DNA of 48,573 nt from SZAS-103 sp964449135 (GCA_964449135.1 CAYUXZ010000019.1:1-48573), one strand, 5' to 3'. Positions 1 through 13,394 are shown, counted from the stretch's first letter. The notes: a model not told the origin generated them from the sequence alone. Numbers and translations: made by a program.

Positions 1-97
1 CTATGGATCGGATTCTTTCTCGGGGGCATTGCCTATTTCTCGGAGGGCCAGGTCCGAGCGTCGCTAACAACGGCGGACGGCTTGGGAACAGGCCGGG

Positions 98-2215
<2,118 letters not shown>

Positions 2216-2348
2216 GCGCTGTCTCGCCCGGAATCCAATCCTTCAGTGTATTCCTGTCGTCAAGTCAGAGCCAGCTAGTACGAGTGACGCGGGATCAGTA
2301 TTCAGTAGCCAGGTGCCAATTCGAGGCTGTGCTCTCGATTCAGCATGC

Positions 2349-3008
2349 TCACTTCGTGTAGGGCTCGATACTCCCCGGCATCGCACTCAACGCGACCGGT
2401 GTCGAAGCGGGAATCGCCGCGTCGTATTCCAGGCGCAAGCGACCCTGCGCGTCGCTGCGAACGGTTTTCGCCGAAGCGCCGTTGCCGATCACCGCCGTCT
2501 GCTGGCTGCCCGCGGGGTATACCAGTTCGATCCCGACGAAGCTCGGCGCCATGAAGCTCATCATCCCCGCCTGCTGCTTGGTTATGCGTTCCATCAGCGG
2601 CAGGCATTCCGTCAGTCGTCCATACGTTGTATTGGTGGATTGCGGCAGCCGCGCGGAGAACGACAGGCTGATTCCGACTTCGCTCTTGGGATGGTTGACC
2701 CAGAGCGCCGCGTCGGTCAAAGCCAATTCCGGCCGGATCGGCAGGCTGAACAGGCCGTTGCGCGCGACGGCGATGGGTTGCCTGGTCGCGCCCGCCTGCA
2801 GTTCAAGGCGCAGGTCGTCAGGCAGAGGCTGTCCTTGCTGCGAGGACTTGGCACGGAAAGCCGCGATCATGATGCCTTGCGGATCCATCTGCTTGGCCGT
2901 CGCGATCGGCTCGTAGAGCTTCTGGTAGGGGATCGTGCGGCCCTCCGTGGCGGCCGTTGCGATCGCCGCGGTCAGGAACCACAGCAGGACGGTCAGGGTA
3001 GGGCGCAT
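2349..3008 (-). CDS. Secreted or periplasmic protein of unknown function
   Basis: The 219-residue product begins with a typical Sec signal peptide: basic MRP, a hydrophobic core to about residue 17, and a likely cut after ATA around residue 20. The mature part has no cysteine except one near the middle (TECLP) and no enzymatic motif that I recognise. Its mixed polar composition fits a soluble, beta-rich periplasmic protein. A loose resemblance to DUF2987-type proteins is possible but I cannot confirm it. It lies upstream of uvrA on the same strand with a 133-base gap, and is divergent from the rplU promoter, so it is probably its own transcription unit. The existence of the gene is well supported by the signal peptide and codon use; the function is unknown. 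Confidence 0.75.
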   Translation of the reverse strand: MRPTLTVLLWFLTAAIATAATEGRTIPYQKLYEPIATAKQMDPQGIMIAAFRAKSSQQGQPLPDDLRLELQAGATRQPIAVARNGLFSLPIRPELALTDAALWVNHPKSEVGISLSFSARLPQSTNTTYGRLTECLPLMERITKQQAGMMSFMAPSFVGIELVYPAGSQQTAVIGNGASAKTVRSDAQGRLRLEYDAAIPASTPVALSAMPGSIEPYTK

Positions 3009-3105
3009 CAGGGCGGTTCTCGGCGTCGGGGCCGACAGGCTAAGCCGGACGGCCCCGAGGGGGAAGTCCGGGTTGCGGTGCCCGTGCCGAATCGGGCGGA
3101 TCGGT

Positions 3106-3135
3106 TTGACCCGAAAGGGATTTTTCCCCTACAAT
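3106..3135 (+). promoter_or_regulatory. Sigma-70 promoter of rplU-rpmA
   Basis: A -35 TTGACC (3106-3111) and a -10 TACAAT (3130-3135) are separated by 18 bases, predicting transcription from about 3142 and a leader of about 58 bases before rplU. Each hexamer differs from the consensus by one base, which suits a strong ribosomal-protein promoter. Confidence 0.8.
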
Positions 3136-3199
3136 TCCGCTTCTGTCCGCCTCGATGCGGGCAGCGAACCGTAAAATAACTACGAAAGGACAACCGGTC

Positions 3200-3517
3200 A
3201 TGTACGCAGTAGTGGTCACTGGCGGCAAGCAGTACCGCGTGATGCAGGGCGAAACCCTGCGGGTGGAGAAGCTCGACGGCGACGTCGGCAGCGCGGTCAA
3301 GTTCGACAATGTGTTGATGCTCGCCGACGGCGAGAAGGTGAGTCTGGGCGATGCGCTCAAGGGCGCTTCGGTTTTGGCGACGATCAAGGGCCACGGCCGC
3401 GCGGACAAGATCCGCATCGTCAAGTTCCGCCGCCGCAAGCACCATCGCAAGCAGATGGGGCATCGGCAGCACTACACCGAAGTCGAGATCACCGGCATCA
3501 ACGGCGGCAAGGAGTAA
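3200..3517 (+). CDS. rplU: 50S ribosomal protein L21
   Basis: L21 binds 23S rRNA in the large subunit. The start MYAVVVTGGKQYRV at 3200 matches the family N-terminus and follows a GAAAGGA ribosome-binding site about ten bases upstream; an upstream in-frame ATG at 3155 lies in the predicted leader and is rejected. The product has 105 residues, the normal length, and a basic C-terminal stretch (KFRRRKHHRKQMGHRQ) that contacts rRNA. It is followed six bases later by rpmA, the usual L21-L27 pair, and both are probably read from the promoter at 3106. Confidence 0.98.
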   Translation: MYAVVVTGGKQYRVMQGETLRVEKLDGDVGSAVKFDNVLMLADGEKVSLGDALKGASVLATIKGHGRADKIRIVKFRRRKHHRKQMGHRQHYTEVEITGINGGKE

Positions 3518-3523
3518 TCAGTC

Positions 3524-3784
3524 ATGGCACACAAAAAGGGCGTAGGCTCCAGCCGCAACGGTCGCGACTCCAACCCGAAGTATCTCGGCGTGAAGGTCTA
3601 TGGCGGCCAGGCGGTGGAAGCCGGCAACATCATCATTCGCCAGCGCGGAACCGAGTTCCACGCGGGCATGGGCGTGGCCATGGGCCGCGATCACACGCTG
3701 TACGCGCTGCGTGACGGCACCGTGGACTTCTCGCTGAAGGGTCCGAAGAGCCGTCGCACGGTCAGCGTCGTCGGCGGCGAGTAA
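3524..3784 (+). CDS. rpmA: 50S ribosomal protein L27
   Basis: L27 reaches into the peptidyl-transferase centre with its N-terminal tail. The 86 residues begin MAHKKGVGSSRNGRDS, directly in the mature gammaproteobacterial form; the cleavable N-terminal extension seen in Firmicutes is absent. The ribosome-binding site AGGAG (3510-3514) overlaps the end of rplU, so the two are probably translationally coupled. A strong hairpin terminator follows at 3809, which ends the two-gene operon and separates it from obgE. Confidence 0.98.
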   Translation: MAHKKGVGSSRNGRDSNPKYLGVKVYGGQAVEAGNIIIRQRGTEFHAGMGVAMGRDHTLYALRDGTVDFSLKGPKSRRTVSVVGGE

Positions 3785-3808
3785 TTACCGCGCGCAACGC
3801 ACCACGAG

Positions 3809-3834
3809 GCCCCGCTTGCGCGGGGCTTTTCGTT
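3809..3834 (+). terminator. Rho-independent terminator of rplU-rpmA
   Basis: A 7-bp stem GCCCCGC (3809-3815) and GCGGGGC (3820-3826) encloses a TTGC loop and is followed by TTTTCGTTT. It lies 25 bases after the rpmA stop. Confidence 0.85.
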
Positions 3835-3962
3835 TGTGGGCTCGTGCGGGAATGGGAAAAGCGGCCACGCTGCCCGTACCATGGCGACCAGCCGATCCGG
3901 CTTACGCGCTTGGCTTCGCTTCTCAACCGTTTCCCGTTGCCCGTTCCCTGATCCCCGCATCC

Positions 3963-5048
3963 ATGAAATTCGTTGACGAAGCCCAGATCCATGTGCAAGC
4001 CGGTGCCGGCGGCAACGGCTGCGTGAGCTTTCGCCGCGAGAAATTCATTCCGCTGGGCGGGCCTGATGGCGGCGACGGTGGCGACGGCGGCAGCGTCTGG
4101 CTGGTCGCCGACGAGAACCTCAACACCCTGATCGACTTCCGCCACGAGCGCCGCTTCAAGGCGCAGCGAGGCGAGAACGGCAAGGGTCGGCAGATGTTCG
4201 GCAAGGCAGGCGAGGACATCGAGATCCGCGTGCCGGTGGGCACCGCCGTCACCAATGTCGCGACCGAGGAACTGATCGGCGATCTCACCGAGCACGGCCA
4301 GAAATTGCTCGTCGCGCGCGGCGGCAAGGGCGGGCAGGGCAACGTGCATTTCAAGAGTTCGATCACGCGCGCGCCGCGTCGCGCGGTGCCGGGCAGCGAG
4401 GGCGAGGAGCGCGAGATCGCGCTGGAACTGCGCCTGCTCGCCGACGTCGGCCTGCTCGGGTTTCCGAACGCGGGCAAGTCCACTTTCATCCGCGCAGTCT
4501 CGGCGGCGACGCCGCGCGTGGCGGACTATCCGTTCACGACGCTGCAGCCGCATCTGGGCGTGGTCAGCGTCGAGGCGCACCGCAGCTTCGTGATCGCCGA
4601 CATCCCCGGCCTGATCGAGGGCGCGGCCGACGGCGCGGGCCTGGGCATCCAGTTCCTGCGCCATATCCAGCGCACGCGATTGCTGCTGCATCTCGTGGAC
4701 CTGATGCCGATCGACGGCTCCGATCCGGTCGAGCAGGTGCGCGCGATCGAGGCCGAGCTCGGCAAGTACGATCCGGAACTGCTGCACAAGCCGCGCTGGC
4801 TGGTGCTGAACAAGGCCGATCTGCTGCTGCCCGAGGAAGCGCGGGAGCGCGCGGAGCAGATCGCCAAATCGCTGGACTGGCAGGGTCCGTGGTTCGTCGT
4901 CTCGGCGATCGGCCACGAAGGCACGCGCGAGGTCTGCCTGAAGATCCAGCGGTTCTTCGACGACCTGAAATACGCGGCTTCGCAGGAAGCGGGCGCGCAT
5001 CCGGAGTCGTCGAATTCCGATGCGACGGTAGCACGCGATGCGGGTTGA
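3963..5048 (+). CDS. obgE: Obg family GTPase (CgtA)
   Basis: ObgE is an essential GTPase that binds the 50S subunit and couples ribosome maturation to guanine-nucleotide and ppGpp levels. The 361-residue product has the glycine-rich Obg fold in its N-terminal half (GAGGNGCVSFRREKF, with GGPDGGDGGDGG after it), then the G domain: G1 GFPNAGKST (166-174), G3 DIPG (213-216), G4 NKAD (283-286) and G5 SAI (314-316). The C-terminal tail is short. I chose the start at 3963 (MKFVDEAQIH) because it matches the family; the frame is open further upstream but runs through the rpmA terminator. It lies in the usual place after rplU-rpmA and converges with rpsT. Confidence 0.97.
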   Translation: MKFVDEAQIHVQAGAGGNGCVSFRREKFIPLGGPDGGDGGDGGSVWLVADENLNTLIDFRHERRFKAQRGENGKGRQMFGKAGEDIEIRVPVGTAVTNVATEELIGDLTEHGQKLLVARGGKGGQGNVHFKSSITRAPRRAVPGSEGEEREIALELRLLADVGLLGFPNAGKSTFIRAVSAATPRVADYPFTTLQPHLGVVSVEAHRSFVIADIPGLIEGAADGAGLGIQFLRHIQRTRLLLHLVDLMPIDGSDPVEQVRAIEAELGKYDPELLHKPRWLVLNKADLLLPEEARERAEQIAKSLDWQGPWFVVSAIGHEGTREVCLKIQRFFDDLKYAASQEAGAHPESSNSDATVARDAG

Positions 5049-5063
5049 AGTTTCGACCGCGCA

Positions 5064-5088
5064 CGAAAAAGCCGGCTTGCGCCGGCTT
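5064..5088 (-). terminator. Terminator of rpsT, between convergent obgE and rpsT
   Basis: The inverted repeat AAGCCGGC (5069-5076) and GCCGGCTT (5081-5088) has a 4-base loop. Read on the minus strand it is followed by TTTTTC (5065-5070), a good terminator for rpsT. Read on the plus strand the tail after the stem is only TTCG, so it would stop obgE transcripts less well. Confidence 0.8.
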
Positions 5089-5115
5089 CGTCGCAATTCT
5101 GTTTTGACTTGTCGA

Positions 5116-5385
5116 TCAGGCGGCTTGCAGCGCCTTGATGCGCGCGGTCAGGCGGCTCTTGTGGCGGGCGGCCTTGTTCTTGTGAATCAGGCCGCGCGAC
5201 GAGTAGCGGTCGAGGATCGGCTGCGCGACGGCGAACGCGGCGACGGCGCCAGCGTGGTCCTTGGCGTTGAGCGCCTTGAGGACCTTCTTGACGGCGGTGC
5301 GCAGCATCGAGCGCGCGCTGGCATTGCGAGCGCGGTGCGTCTCGGCCTGGCGGGCGCGCTTTTTGGCGGACTTGATGTTGGCCAA
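5116..5385 (-). CDS. rpsT: 30S ribosomal protein S20 (TTG start)
   Basis: S20 is an early-binding protein of the small subunit. The 89-residue product reads ANIKSAKKRARQAETHR after the initiator and is rich in Lys and Arg, as in the family. No ATG fits: the frame is open upstream, but the only start that gives the conserved N-terminus is TTG at 5383-5385, with AGGAG (5392-5396) six bases upstream. E. coli rpsT also starts with UUG, which there contributes to S20 repressing its own translation, so the unusual codon is likely meaningful. A near-consensus promoter lies at 5438-5466. The gene is divergent from murJ and convergent with obgE. Confidence 0.96.
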   Translation of the reverse strand: MANIKSAKKRARQAETHRARNASARSMLRTAVKKVLKALNAKDHAGAVAAFAVAQPILDRYSSRGLIHKNKAARHKSRLTARIKALQAA

Positions 5386-5437
5386 GGCAAACTCCTGAAG
5401 ATTCGGTGGTGCAAGGGATTGATGCGTAAGACCTCTT

Positions 5438-5466
5438 ATTATCGCCGGCCGGTTTTGTCGAGTCAA
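5438..5466 (-). promoter_or_regulatory. Sigma-70 promoter of rpsT
   Basis: On the minus strand a -35 TTGACT (5461-5466) and a -10 GATAAT (5438-5443) are separated by exactly 17 bases. This predicts transcription from about 5431 and a leader of about 45 bases before the TTG start. Confidence 0.85.
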
Positions 5467-5495
5467 CCAACCCCTTCGTGCGCGGGGATGACCGC

Positions 5496-7103
5496 ATGAG
5501 CCGCCCCAGCCTGCTGCGCTCGCTGGCCTCGTTCAGCGGCATGACGATGGTCAGCCGCGTGTTCGGGCTGCTGCGCGACCATTTCATCAGCCGCGTCTTC
5601 GGCGCGGATGCCGTGACCGATGCGTTCTGGGTCGCCTTCCGGATCCCGAACTTCATGCGCCGGCTGTTCGCGGAAGGTTCGTTCACCACGGCATTCGTGC
5701 CTGTGTTCACCGAAATCAAGGAAACGCGACCGCACGAAGAGCTCAAGACGATGGTCGCGCGTACAGCCGGTGCGCTGGGAGGTGTGCTGCTCATCGTGGT
5801 GGCGCTGGGAATGCTGTTTGCGCCGGAAGTGACCACGGTGTTTTCGCCGGGCGCGATAGAAACCCCGCGCAAATTCGAACTGACAGTCGAATTGCTGAGA
5901 CTGACCTTCCCCTTCCTGCTGTTCGTCTCGCTGACCGCACTTGCAGGCGGAGCACTCAACAGTTTTCACCGTTTCGGCTTGCCGGCGCTGACGCCGGTCA
6001 TCCTCAACCTGTGCATGATCGCGGGAGCGCTGTGGCTTTCGCCGCGTCTGGACACCCCGATCCTGGCGCTGGGCTGGGCTGTCTTCGTGGCGGGCGTGCT
6101 GCAACTGCTTTTCCAGTTCCCGCAACTGGCCCGCATCGATCTTCTGGTCTGGCCCCGCTGGGGATTCGGCGATCCGGTGGTGCGAAGGGTCATGCGGCTG
6201 ATGGTCCCCACTTTGTTCGGCTCATCGATCATGCAGGTGAACCTGCTTCTCGACACCGTACTCGCTTCTCTGCTGTATGCCGGTTCGCAAAGCTGGCTAT
6301 CGCTCGCCGATCGTTTCCTCGAACTGCCATTGGGCGTGTTCGGCATCGCGCTGGGCACAGTGATCCTGCCGACCCTGTCGCGGCATCATGTGAATACCGA
6401 TCGCGAGGGGTTCTCGAAAGCCCTGGACTGGGGATTGCGCACGACCTTGATGATCTCGGCGCCGGCCATGCTCGGCCTGATGCTGTTGTCGGTGCCGCTG
6501 GTGGCGACCGTTTTCCAGTACGGCAAATTCACGCCCTTCTACACGCGCATGGCGGCACTGTCCGTGTTCGGTCTGAGCTTCGGGTTGCCTGCGTTCGCGC
6601 TCGTCAAGGTCGTGCTGCCGGCCTTCTATGCACGCAAGGACACGCGCACACCGGTACGCGCTGGGCTGGTCGCGATGGCCGCTAACATGGTGTTCAATGT
6701 GGTTTTCCTCGTGATCCTGTATCGCCTGCGAGTACCAGCGGAACTGCAGCAAGGCTCGATCTGGGCGGCATTGCTGAAAGTCCCCGGCCTGCATTTCGCG
6801 CTGGGCTTGGCGAGCGCGCTCGCGAGCTATCTGAACCTCGCGCTGCTCTGGCGCTGGTTGCGCAGGGCCGGCGTCTATCAGCGCGAACCGGGCTGGGGAC
6901 GATTTTCCCTGCGGTTGTGCGTCGCCTGCGCGGCGATGGCCATGGCGGTATGGGGTGGGCTGCAGGTCGCGCCGGATTTCACCCAGGCCGTGTTCGTAAT
7001 ACGGGTCGTTTGGTTGCTGGGTCTGGTGATACTGGGCGTCGCGGTTTACGTGGCGGCGATGCTGGCGATGGGATTCCGCCCGCGCGAACTCCACGCGGAG
7101 TGA
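5496..7103 (+). CDS. murJ: MurJ, lipid II flippase
   Basis: MurJ flips the peptidoglycan precursor lipid II across the inner membrane. The 535-residue product is almost wholly hydrophobic and fits about 14 membrane segments. It has the family's N-terminal region around MVSRVFGLLRDHFISR, then DAFWVAFRIPNFMRRLFAEG, with the Arg-rich residues that line the central cavity of this MOP-superfamily transporter. The start at 5496 (MSRPSLLRSL) fits the family; an in-frame ATG 18 bases upstream adds six residues of no obvious role. It is followed 42 bases later by ribF, as in many gammaproteobacteria, and has no terminator after it, so murJ to ispH may be co-transcribed. Confidence 0.96.
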   Translation: MSRPSLLRSLASFSGMTMVSRVFGLLRDHFISRVFGADAVTDAFWVAFRIPNFMRRLFAEGSFTTAFVPVFTEIKETRPHEELKTMVARTAGALGGVLLIVVALGMLFAPEVTTVFSPGAIETPRKFELTVELLRLTFPFLLFVSLTALAGGALNSFHRFGLPALTPVILNLCMIAGALWLSPRLDTPILALGWAVFVAGVLQLLFQFPQLARIDLLVWPRWGFGDPVVRRVMRLMVPTLFGSSIMQVNLLLDTVLASLLYAGSQSWLSLADRFLELPLGVFGIALGTVILPTLSRHHVNTDREGFSKALDWGLRTTLMISAPAMLGLMLLSVPLVATVFQYGKFTPFYTRMAALSVFGLSFGLPAFALVKVVLPAFYARKDTRTPVRAGLVAMAANMVFNVVFLVILYRLRVPAELQQGSIWAALLKVPGLHFALGLASALASYLNLALLWRWLRRAGVYQREPGWGRFSLRLCVACAAMAMAVWGGLQVAPDFTQAVFVIRVVWLLGLVILGVAVYVAAMLAMGFRPRELHAE

Positions 7104-7145
7104 TCCGGGCCTGAAAAACCCGTATCGCGGCTATACTTCGACCAA

Positions 7146-8098
7146 ATGACGAAACTCTTCCGCGACGCCCTGGGCGAGTGTCTGAGCCCGCACGGCAGCG
7201 TGGTCTGCATCGGCGCGTTCGACGGCCTGCATCAAGGCCATCGCGCGCTGGTCGACCGCGCGGTCGCGCGCGCCCGTGCATTGGGCGTGGACGCGGTCGC
7301 GCTGAGCTTCGAGCCCTTGCCGCGCGAATACTTCGCCGGTGAGAAAGCGCCGCCGCGGCTGTCGCTGCCGCGCGCGAAGTTCGAGGGTCTGCGCGCGCTG
7401 GGTGCGGATCGCGTCGGCTTGCTGCGTTTCGATGCGAAGCTTGCGGCACTCGACGCACGGGAATTCGTCGAGCGCGTGCTGGTGCAACGACTCGCCGCGC
7501 GCGAAGTCTGGGTTGGCCCGGAATTCGGTTTCGGCAAGGGACGCGGCGGCGATCTCGCGTTGCTCAAGAAACTGGGCGAACGTCACGGCTTCGTCGCCGA
7601 TGCGATCGCCCCGGTCGTCCTCGATGGCGAAAGGGTTTCGAGTTCGACGATCCGTGGCCTGCTCGGCGCGGGCGAACTCGATCAGGCGGCACACCTGTTC
7701 GGTCGGCCCTACGCGATCGCCGGCAAGGTCGTGCGTGGTGCGCAGCTCGGCCGCAAGCTCGGATTCCCGACCGCGAACCTGCGACTGGGCGGCAAGATGC
7801 CGGCGCTCGGCGGCATCTTCGCGACGCGCGTTCACGGCGTCACGGATTATCCGATGCCGTCGGTCTCGAGCCTGGGCATTCGACCGACGGTGAACGGCAC
7901 CGAGCGTTTGCTCGAGGCGCATCTGTTCGACTTCGACGGCGACCTGTACGGCCGCCGCATCGAGGTGGAGTTCGTCGCCAAGCTGCGCGACGAGCTGCGC
8001 TTCGACAACCTGGACGCGCTGACCGCGCAGATGCATCGCGACGCCGCGCAGTCGCGCGCGCTGCTTGGAATGCAACCGACGAAACGTGGAGCTATGGC

Positions 8099-8102
<4 letters not shown>
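7146..8102 (+). CDS. ribF: Bifunctional riboflavin kinase / FAD synthetase
   Basis: RibF phosphorylates riboflavin to FMN and adenylylates FMN to FAD. The 318 residues start with the nucleotidyl-transferase domain, whose signature GAFDGLHQGH lies at 23-32, and end with the flavokinase domain, marked by a GRKLGFPTANLRL stretch in the last third that contains the conserved PTAN ATP/metal site. Length is normal. The stop overlaps the GTG start of ileS by four bases (GTGA, 8099-8102), so the two are translationally coupled. The order murJ-ribF-ileS-lspA-ispH is a classical gammaproteobacterial cluster. Confidence 0.97.
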
Positions 8103-11007
<2,905 letters not shown>

Positions 11008-11008
<1 letters not shown>

Positions 11009-11511
11009 TGGCTTTGCAATCCGCGAAACCCAACGCGTTGCCATGGCTGATGCTGTCCGCGGCGATCATCGCGCTCGACCAGTGGACCAAGTACCTCGTC
11101 GCTACGACGCTGGTCCTGCACCAGCCGGTCGCTTTCATCGCGGGTTTCTGGAACTGGATGCTCGCGTACAACGAGGGCGCGGCGTTCAGTTTCCTCGGCG
11201 ATGCATCGGGCTGGCAGCGCTGGATGTTCGGCACGCTCGCCATCATTGTGAGCTTTGGTATGGCGTGGTGGCTCTCGCGCACGCCGCGCGGCGACTGGCG
11301 CACCGCGCTGCCGTTTTCGCTGGTGATCGGTGGCGCACTGGGCAACCTGATCGACCGCATCCGCCTGGGCCACGTGATCGATTTCATCCAGTGGTACTGG
11401 CGCGACCACTACTGGCCGACGTTCAACGTCGCCGATTCGGCGATCGTCGCCGGCGCGATCGCGCTGCTGCTGTTCGGCATGCGCCACAAATCCGACGCAG
11501 GCGTAAGCTGA
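11008..11511 (+). CDS. lspA: Lipoprotein signal peptidase (signal peptidase II)
   Basis: LspA cleaves the signal peptide of diacylglyceryl-modified prolipoproteins in the inner membrane. The 167 residues have four hydrophobic segments and the catalytic aspartate pair: Asp125 in GHVIDF and Asp143 in FNVADS, with NLIDRIRLG just before the first. The start at 11008 overlaps the ileS stop by one base; the longer open frame upstream lies within ileS and is rejected. The gene is five bases from ispH. A likely client in this window is the lipoprotein encoded at 36889-37413. Confidence 0.97.
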
Positions 11512-11515
11512 CGGC

Positions 11516-12466
11516 ATGGACGTCCTGCTCGCCAATCCGCGCGGTTTCTGCGCCGGCGTCGACCGCGCGATCGAGATCGTCAAGCGCGCGATCGAGACGC
11601 TGGGCGCGCCGATCTACGTGCGCCACGAAGTCGTGCACAACCGCTTCGTCGTGGACGATCTCAAGCAGCGCGGCGCGGTGTTCGTCGAGGAGCTGGACGA
11701 AGTGCCCGACGGCGCGACGGTGATCTTCTCCGCGCACGGCGTCTCGCAGGACGTGCGTCGCGAAGCCGCGCAACGCGGTCTGAAAGTGTTCGATGCGACC
11801 TGTCCGCTGGTGACCAAGGTGCACATGGAAGTCGCGCGCCACTGCCGCGCGGGACGCGACGTGGTACTGATCGGCCACGCCGGACATCCCGAAGTCGAAG
11901 GCACAATGGGGCAGTGGGATGCGCGTGGCGGCGGCGGAACGATCCACCTCGTCGAGGATGTCGAAGACGTCGCAAAGCTCGTCGTCGCGCAGCCGGACAA
12001 CGTCGCGTACACGACGCAGACCACGCTGTCGGTCGACGACACGCGCGCTGTGATCGCCGCGCTGCAGGAAAAATATCCGGCCATCCAGGGTCCGAAACAC
12101 GACGACATCTGCTATGCGACGCAGAACCGCCAGGATGCGGTGCGCGATCTGGCGAAGCAGTGCGACCTCGTGCTCGTGGTCGGTTCGGTGAACAGTTCGA
12201 ACTCCAATCGCCTGCGCGAACTCGCCGAAAAACAGGGCGTCGAGGCGCATCTGATCGATGGCGCAGAACACATCGACCCCGCGTGGGTGCGCGGCAAGCA
12301 GCGGATCGGCGTGACCGCCGGCGCGTCGGCGCCCGAGGTGCTGGTCGAAGGCGTGCAGGCGCGGTTGCGCGAGCTCGGCGCGACCGGCGTCAGCAGCCTG
12401 GAAGGCGAGCCCGAGGACATGGTCTTCGCGCTGCCGCGCGAGCTGCGGCTGAACGTGATCGACTGA
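11516..12466 (+). CDS. ispH: 4-hydroxy-3-methylbut-2-enyl diphosphate reductase
   Basis: IspH is the [4Fe-4S] enzyme that ends the MEP pathway, reducing HMBPP to IPP and DMAPP. The 316 residues have the three cluster-binding cysteines in family positions: Cys12 (GFCAGVDRAI), Cys96 (FDATCPLVTK) and Cys199 (DDICYATQNRQ). The substrate-binding SxN pair is present in GSVNSSNSNRLRE, and His and Glu sites in SAHGVS and GHPEVEGT. It starts five bases after lspA and is the last gene of the cluster; no terminator with a clear T-run follows before the tRNA promoter at 12487. Confidence 0.98.
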   Translation: MDVLLANPRGFCAGVDRAIEIVKRAIETLGAPIYVRHEVVHNRFVVDDLKQRGAVFVEELDEVPDGATVIFSAHGVSQDVRREAAQRGLKVFDATCPLVTKVHMEVARHCRAGRDVVLIGHAGHPEVEGTMGQWDARGGGGTIHLVEDVEDVAKLVVAQPDNVAYTTQTTLSVDDTRAVIAALQEKYPAIQGPKHDDICYATQNRQDAVRDLAKQCDLVLVVGSVNSSNSNRLRELAEKQGVEAHLIDGAEHIDPAWVRGKQRIGVTAGASAPEVLVEGVQARLRELGATGVSSLEGEPEDMVFALPRELRLNVID

Positions 12467-12486
12467 GCTGCGCGGCGGGTCGCGAA

Positions 12487-12515
12487 TTGACCGCAGGGCG
12501 CGTCCCGCCTACACT
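12487..12515 (+). promoter_or_regulatory. Promoter of tRNA-Thr
   Basis: A -35 TTGACC (12487-12492) and a -10 TACACT (12510-12515) are 17 bases apart. Transcription from about 12522 would give a 50-base leader containing the hairpin at 12531-12550, to be removed by RNase P. Confidence 0.7.
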
Positions 12516-12530
12516 TTGCGCCCCGCCCCC

Positions 12531-12550
12531 GCCCCCGCCTTCGCGGGGGC
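12531..12550. other. Strong GC hairpin in the tRNA-Thr leader
   Basis: GCCCCCGC (12531-12538) and GCGGGGGC (12543-12550) form a perfect 8-bp stem with a CTTC loop. No T-run follows (AGGCATTT), so it is a poor terminator. It could stop ispH read-through weakly, shape tRNA processing, or be a REP-like repeat. Confidence 0.5.
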
Positions 12551-12571
12551 AGGCATTTAGCGGCCCTCCGT

Positions 12572-12644
12572 GCCGGAATAGCTCAGTTGGTAGAGCGGCG
12601 CATTCGTAATGCGTAGGTCGCAGGTTCGACTCCTGTTTCCGGCA
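12572..12644 (+). tRNA. tRNA-Thr, anticodon CGT
   Basis: The 73-base gene folds as a full cloverleaf: acceptor GCCGGAA paired with TTCCGGC and discriminator A; D arm GCTC...GAGC with AGTTGGTA; anticodon stem GCGCA/TGCGT around the loop TTCGTAA (anticodon CGT, reading ACG); variable loop AGGTC; T arm GCAGG-TTCGACT-CCTGT. The 3' CCA is not encoded. It matches E. coli thrW closely in the D and anticodon arms. Genes of this type are frequent phage integration sites, but no integrase is present nearby. Confidence 0.97.
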
Positions 12645-12755
12645 TATCCAAGTACGTGCAGGGACGCGTGTCCGCCTGCAGATTCCGAAGCGAAGCCTGC
12701 ACTGCCTGAATGCGGCGCTTGTCATTGCGTCCCCGCGCAGCGCTAAGCTTCCGGC

Positions 12756-13271
12756 ATGACCGCCAGACTGCACGCGCTCCGCGCCGACATCACCACGCTC
12801 GCGGTCGATGCGATCGTCAACGCGGCCAATGCCTCGCTGCTCGGCGGCGGCGGAGTCGATGGCGCGATCCATCGTGTGGCGGGCCCCGACCTGCTGCACG
12901 AATGCCGATTGCTCGGCGGCTGCAAGACTGGCGATGCCAAGCTGACGCGCGGTTATCGGCTGCCGGCGAAGCATGTGATCCACACGGTGGGACCGATCTG
13001 GCGCGGCGGCGATGCGGGCGAGCCGGATTTGCTGGGCTCCTGCTACCGCCGCTCGCTGGAAATCGCGCATGCGCATGGCATCGCGACGATTTCGTTCCCC
13101 TGCATCAGCACCGGCGTCTATGGCTATCCCGTCGCGCCGGCGGCCAAGGTCGCGGTCGCGACCGTGCGCGCCGCGGCGCTCGAATTCGCGACGATCCGCG
13201 AAGTGATCTTCTGCTGCCACTCGCCGTCGGACCTGCGGATCTACGAGGAACTGCTCGCGGCCGCCGATTGA
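12756..13271 (+). CDS. Macrodomain protein, O-acetyl-ADP-ribose deacetylase type
   Basis: The 171-residue product is a single macrodomain of the MacroD/YmdB class. Such enzymes bind ADP-ribose and hydrolyse O-acetyl-ADP-ribose or remove mono-ADP-ribose from proteins. The diagnostic catalytic-loop motif is DAIVNAANASLLGGGGVDG, with the Asn and the Gly-rich turn intact, and the second ADP-ribose loop reads CISTGVYGYP. The motif GCKTGDAKLTRGYRLP is also typical, as is the length. It stands alone after tRNA-Thr, 123 bases before the next gene. E. coli YmdB is also reported to modulate RNase III, but nothing here bears on that. Confidence 0.93.
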   Translation: MTARLHALRADITTLAVDAIVNAANASLLGGGGVDGAIHRVAGPDLLHECRLLGGCKTGDAKLTRGYRLPAKHVIHTVGPIWRGGDAGEPDLLGSCYRRSLEIAHAHGIATISFPCISTGVYGYPVAPAAKVAVATVRAAALEFATIREVIFCCHSPSDLRIYEELLAAAD

Positions 13272-13394
13272 GGCGCAGCCGATCCCGTCCCGCCGTCGTT
13301 CGTCCCTCCCGTGACGCAATTCGTCGCAACGCGCTTTCGTCCGTGTTGCCGTCCACGCAAGACTGCCCGCCGATCCATCGGATGGGGCGGCCTC

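Noticed and set aside
2245..2273. Possible uvrA promoter (TACACT on the minus strand) and SOS box
   Set aside because: The -35 at the correct spacing is poor, and no LexA palindrome like that at lexA is present.
5470..5495. CCCC...CGGGGATGAC segment before murJ, like a REP element
   Set aside because: The stem is too short and irregular, and I saw no other copy in the window except a vague likeness to the hairpin at 12531.
12572..12760. Attachment site or integrative element at tRNA-Thr
   Set aside because: No integrase and no repeat of the tRNA 3' end downstream in the window; the next gene is an ordinary macrodomain gene.
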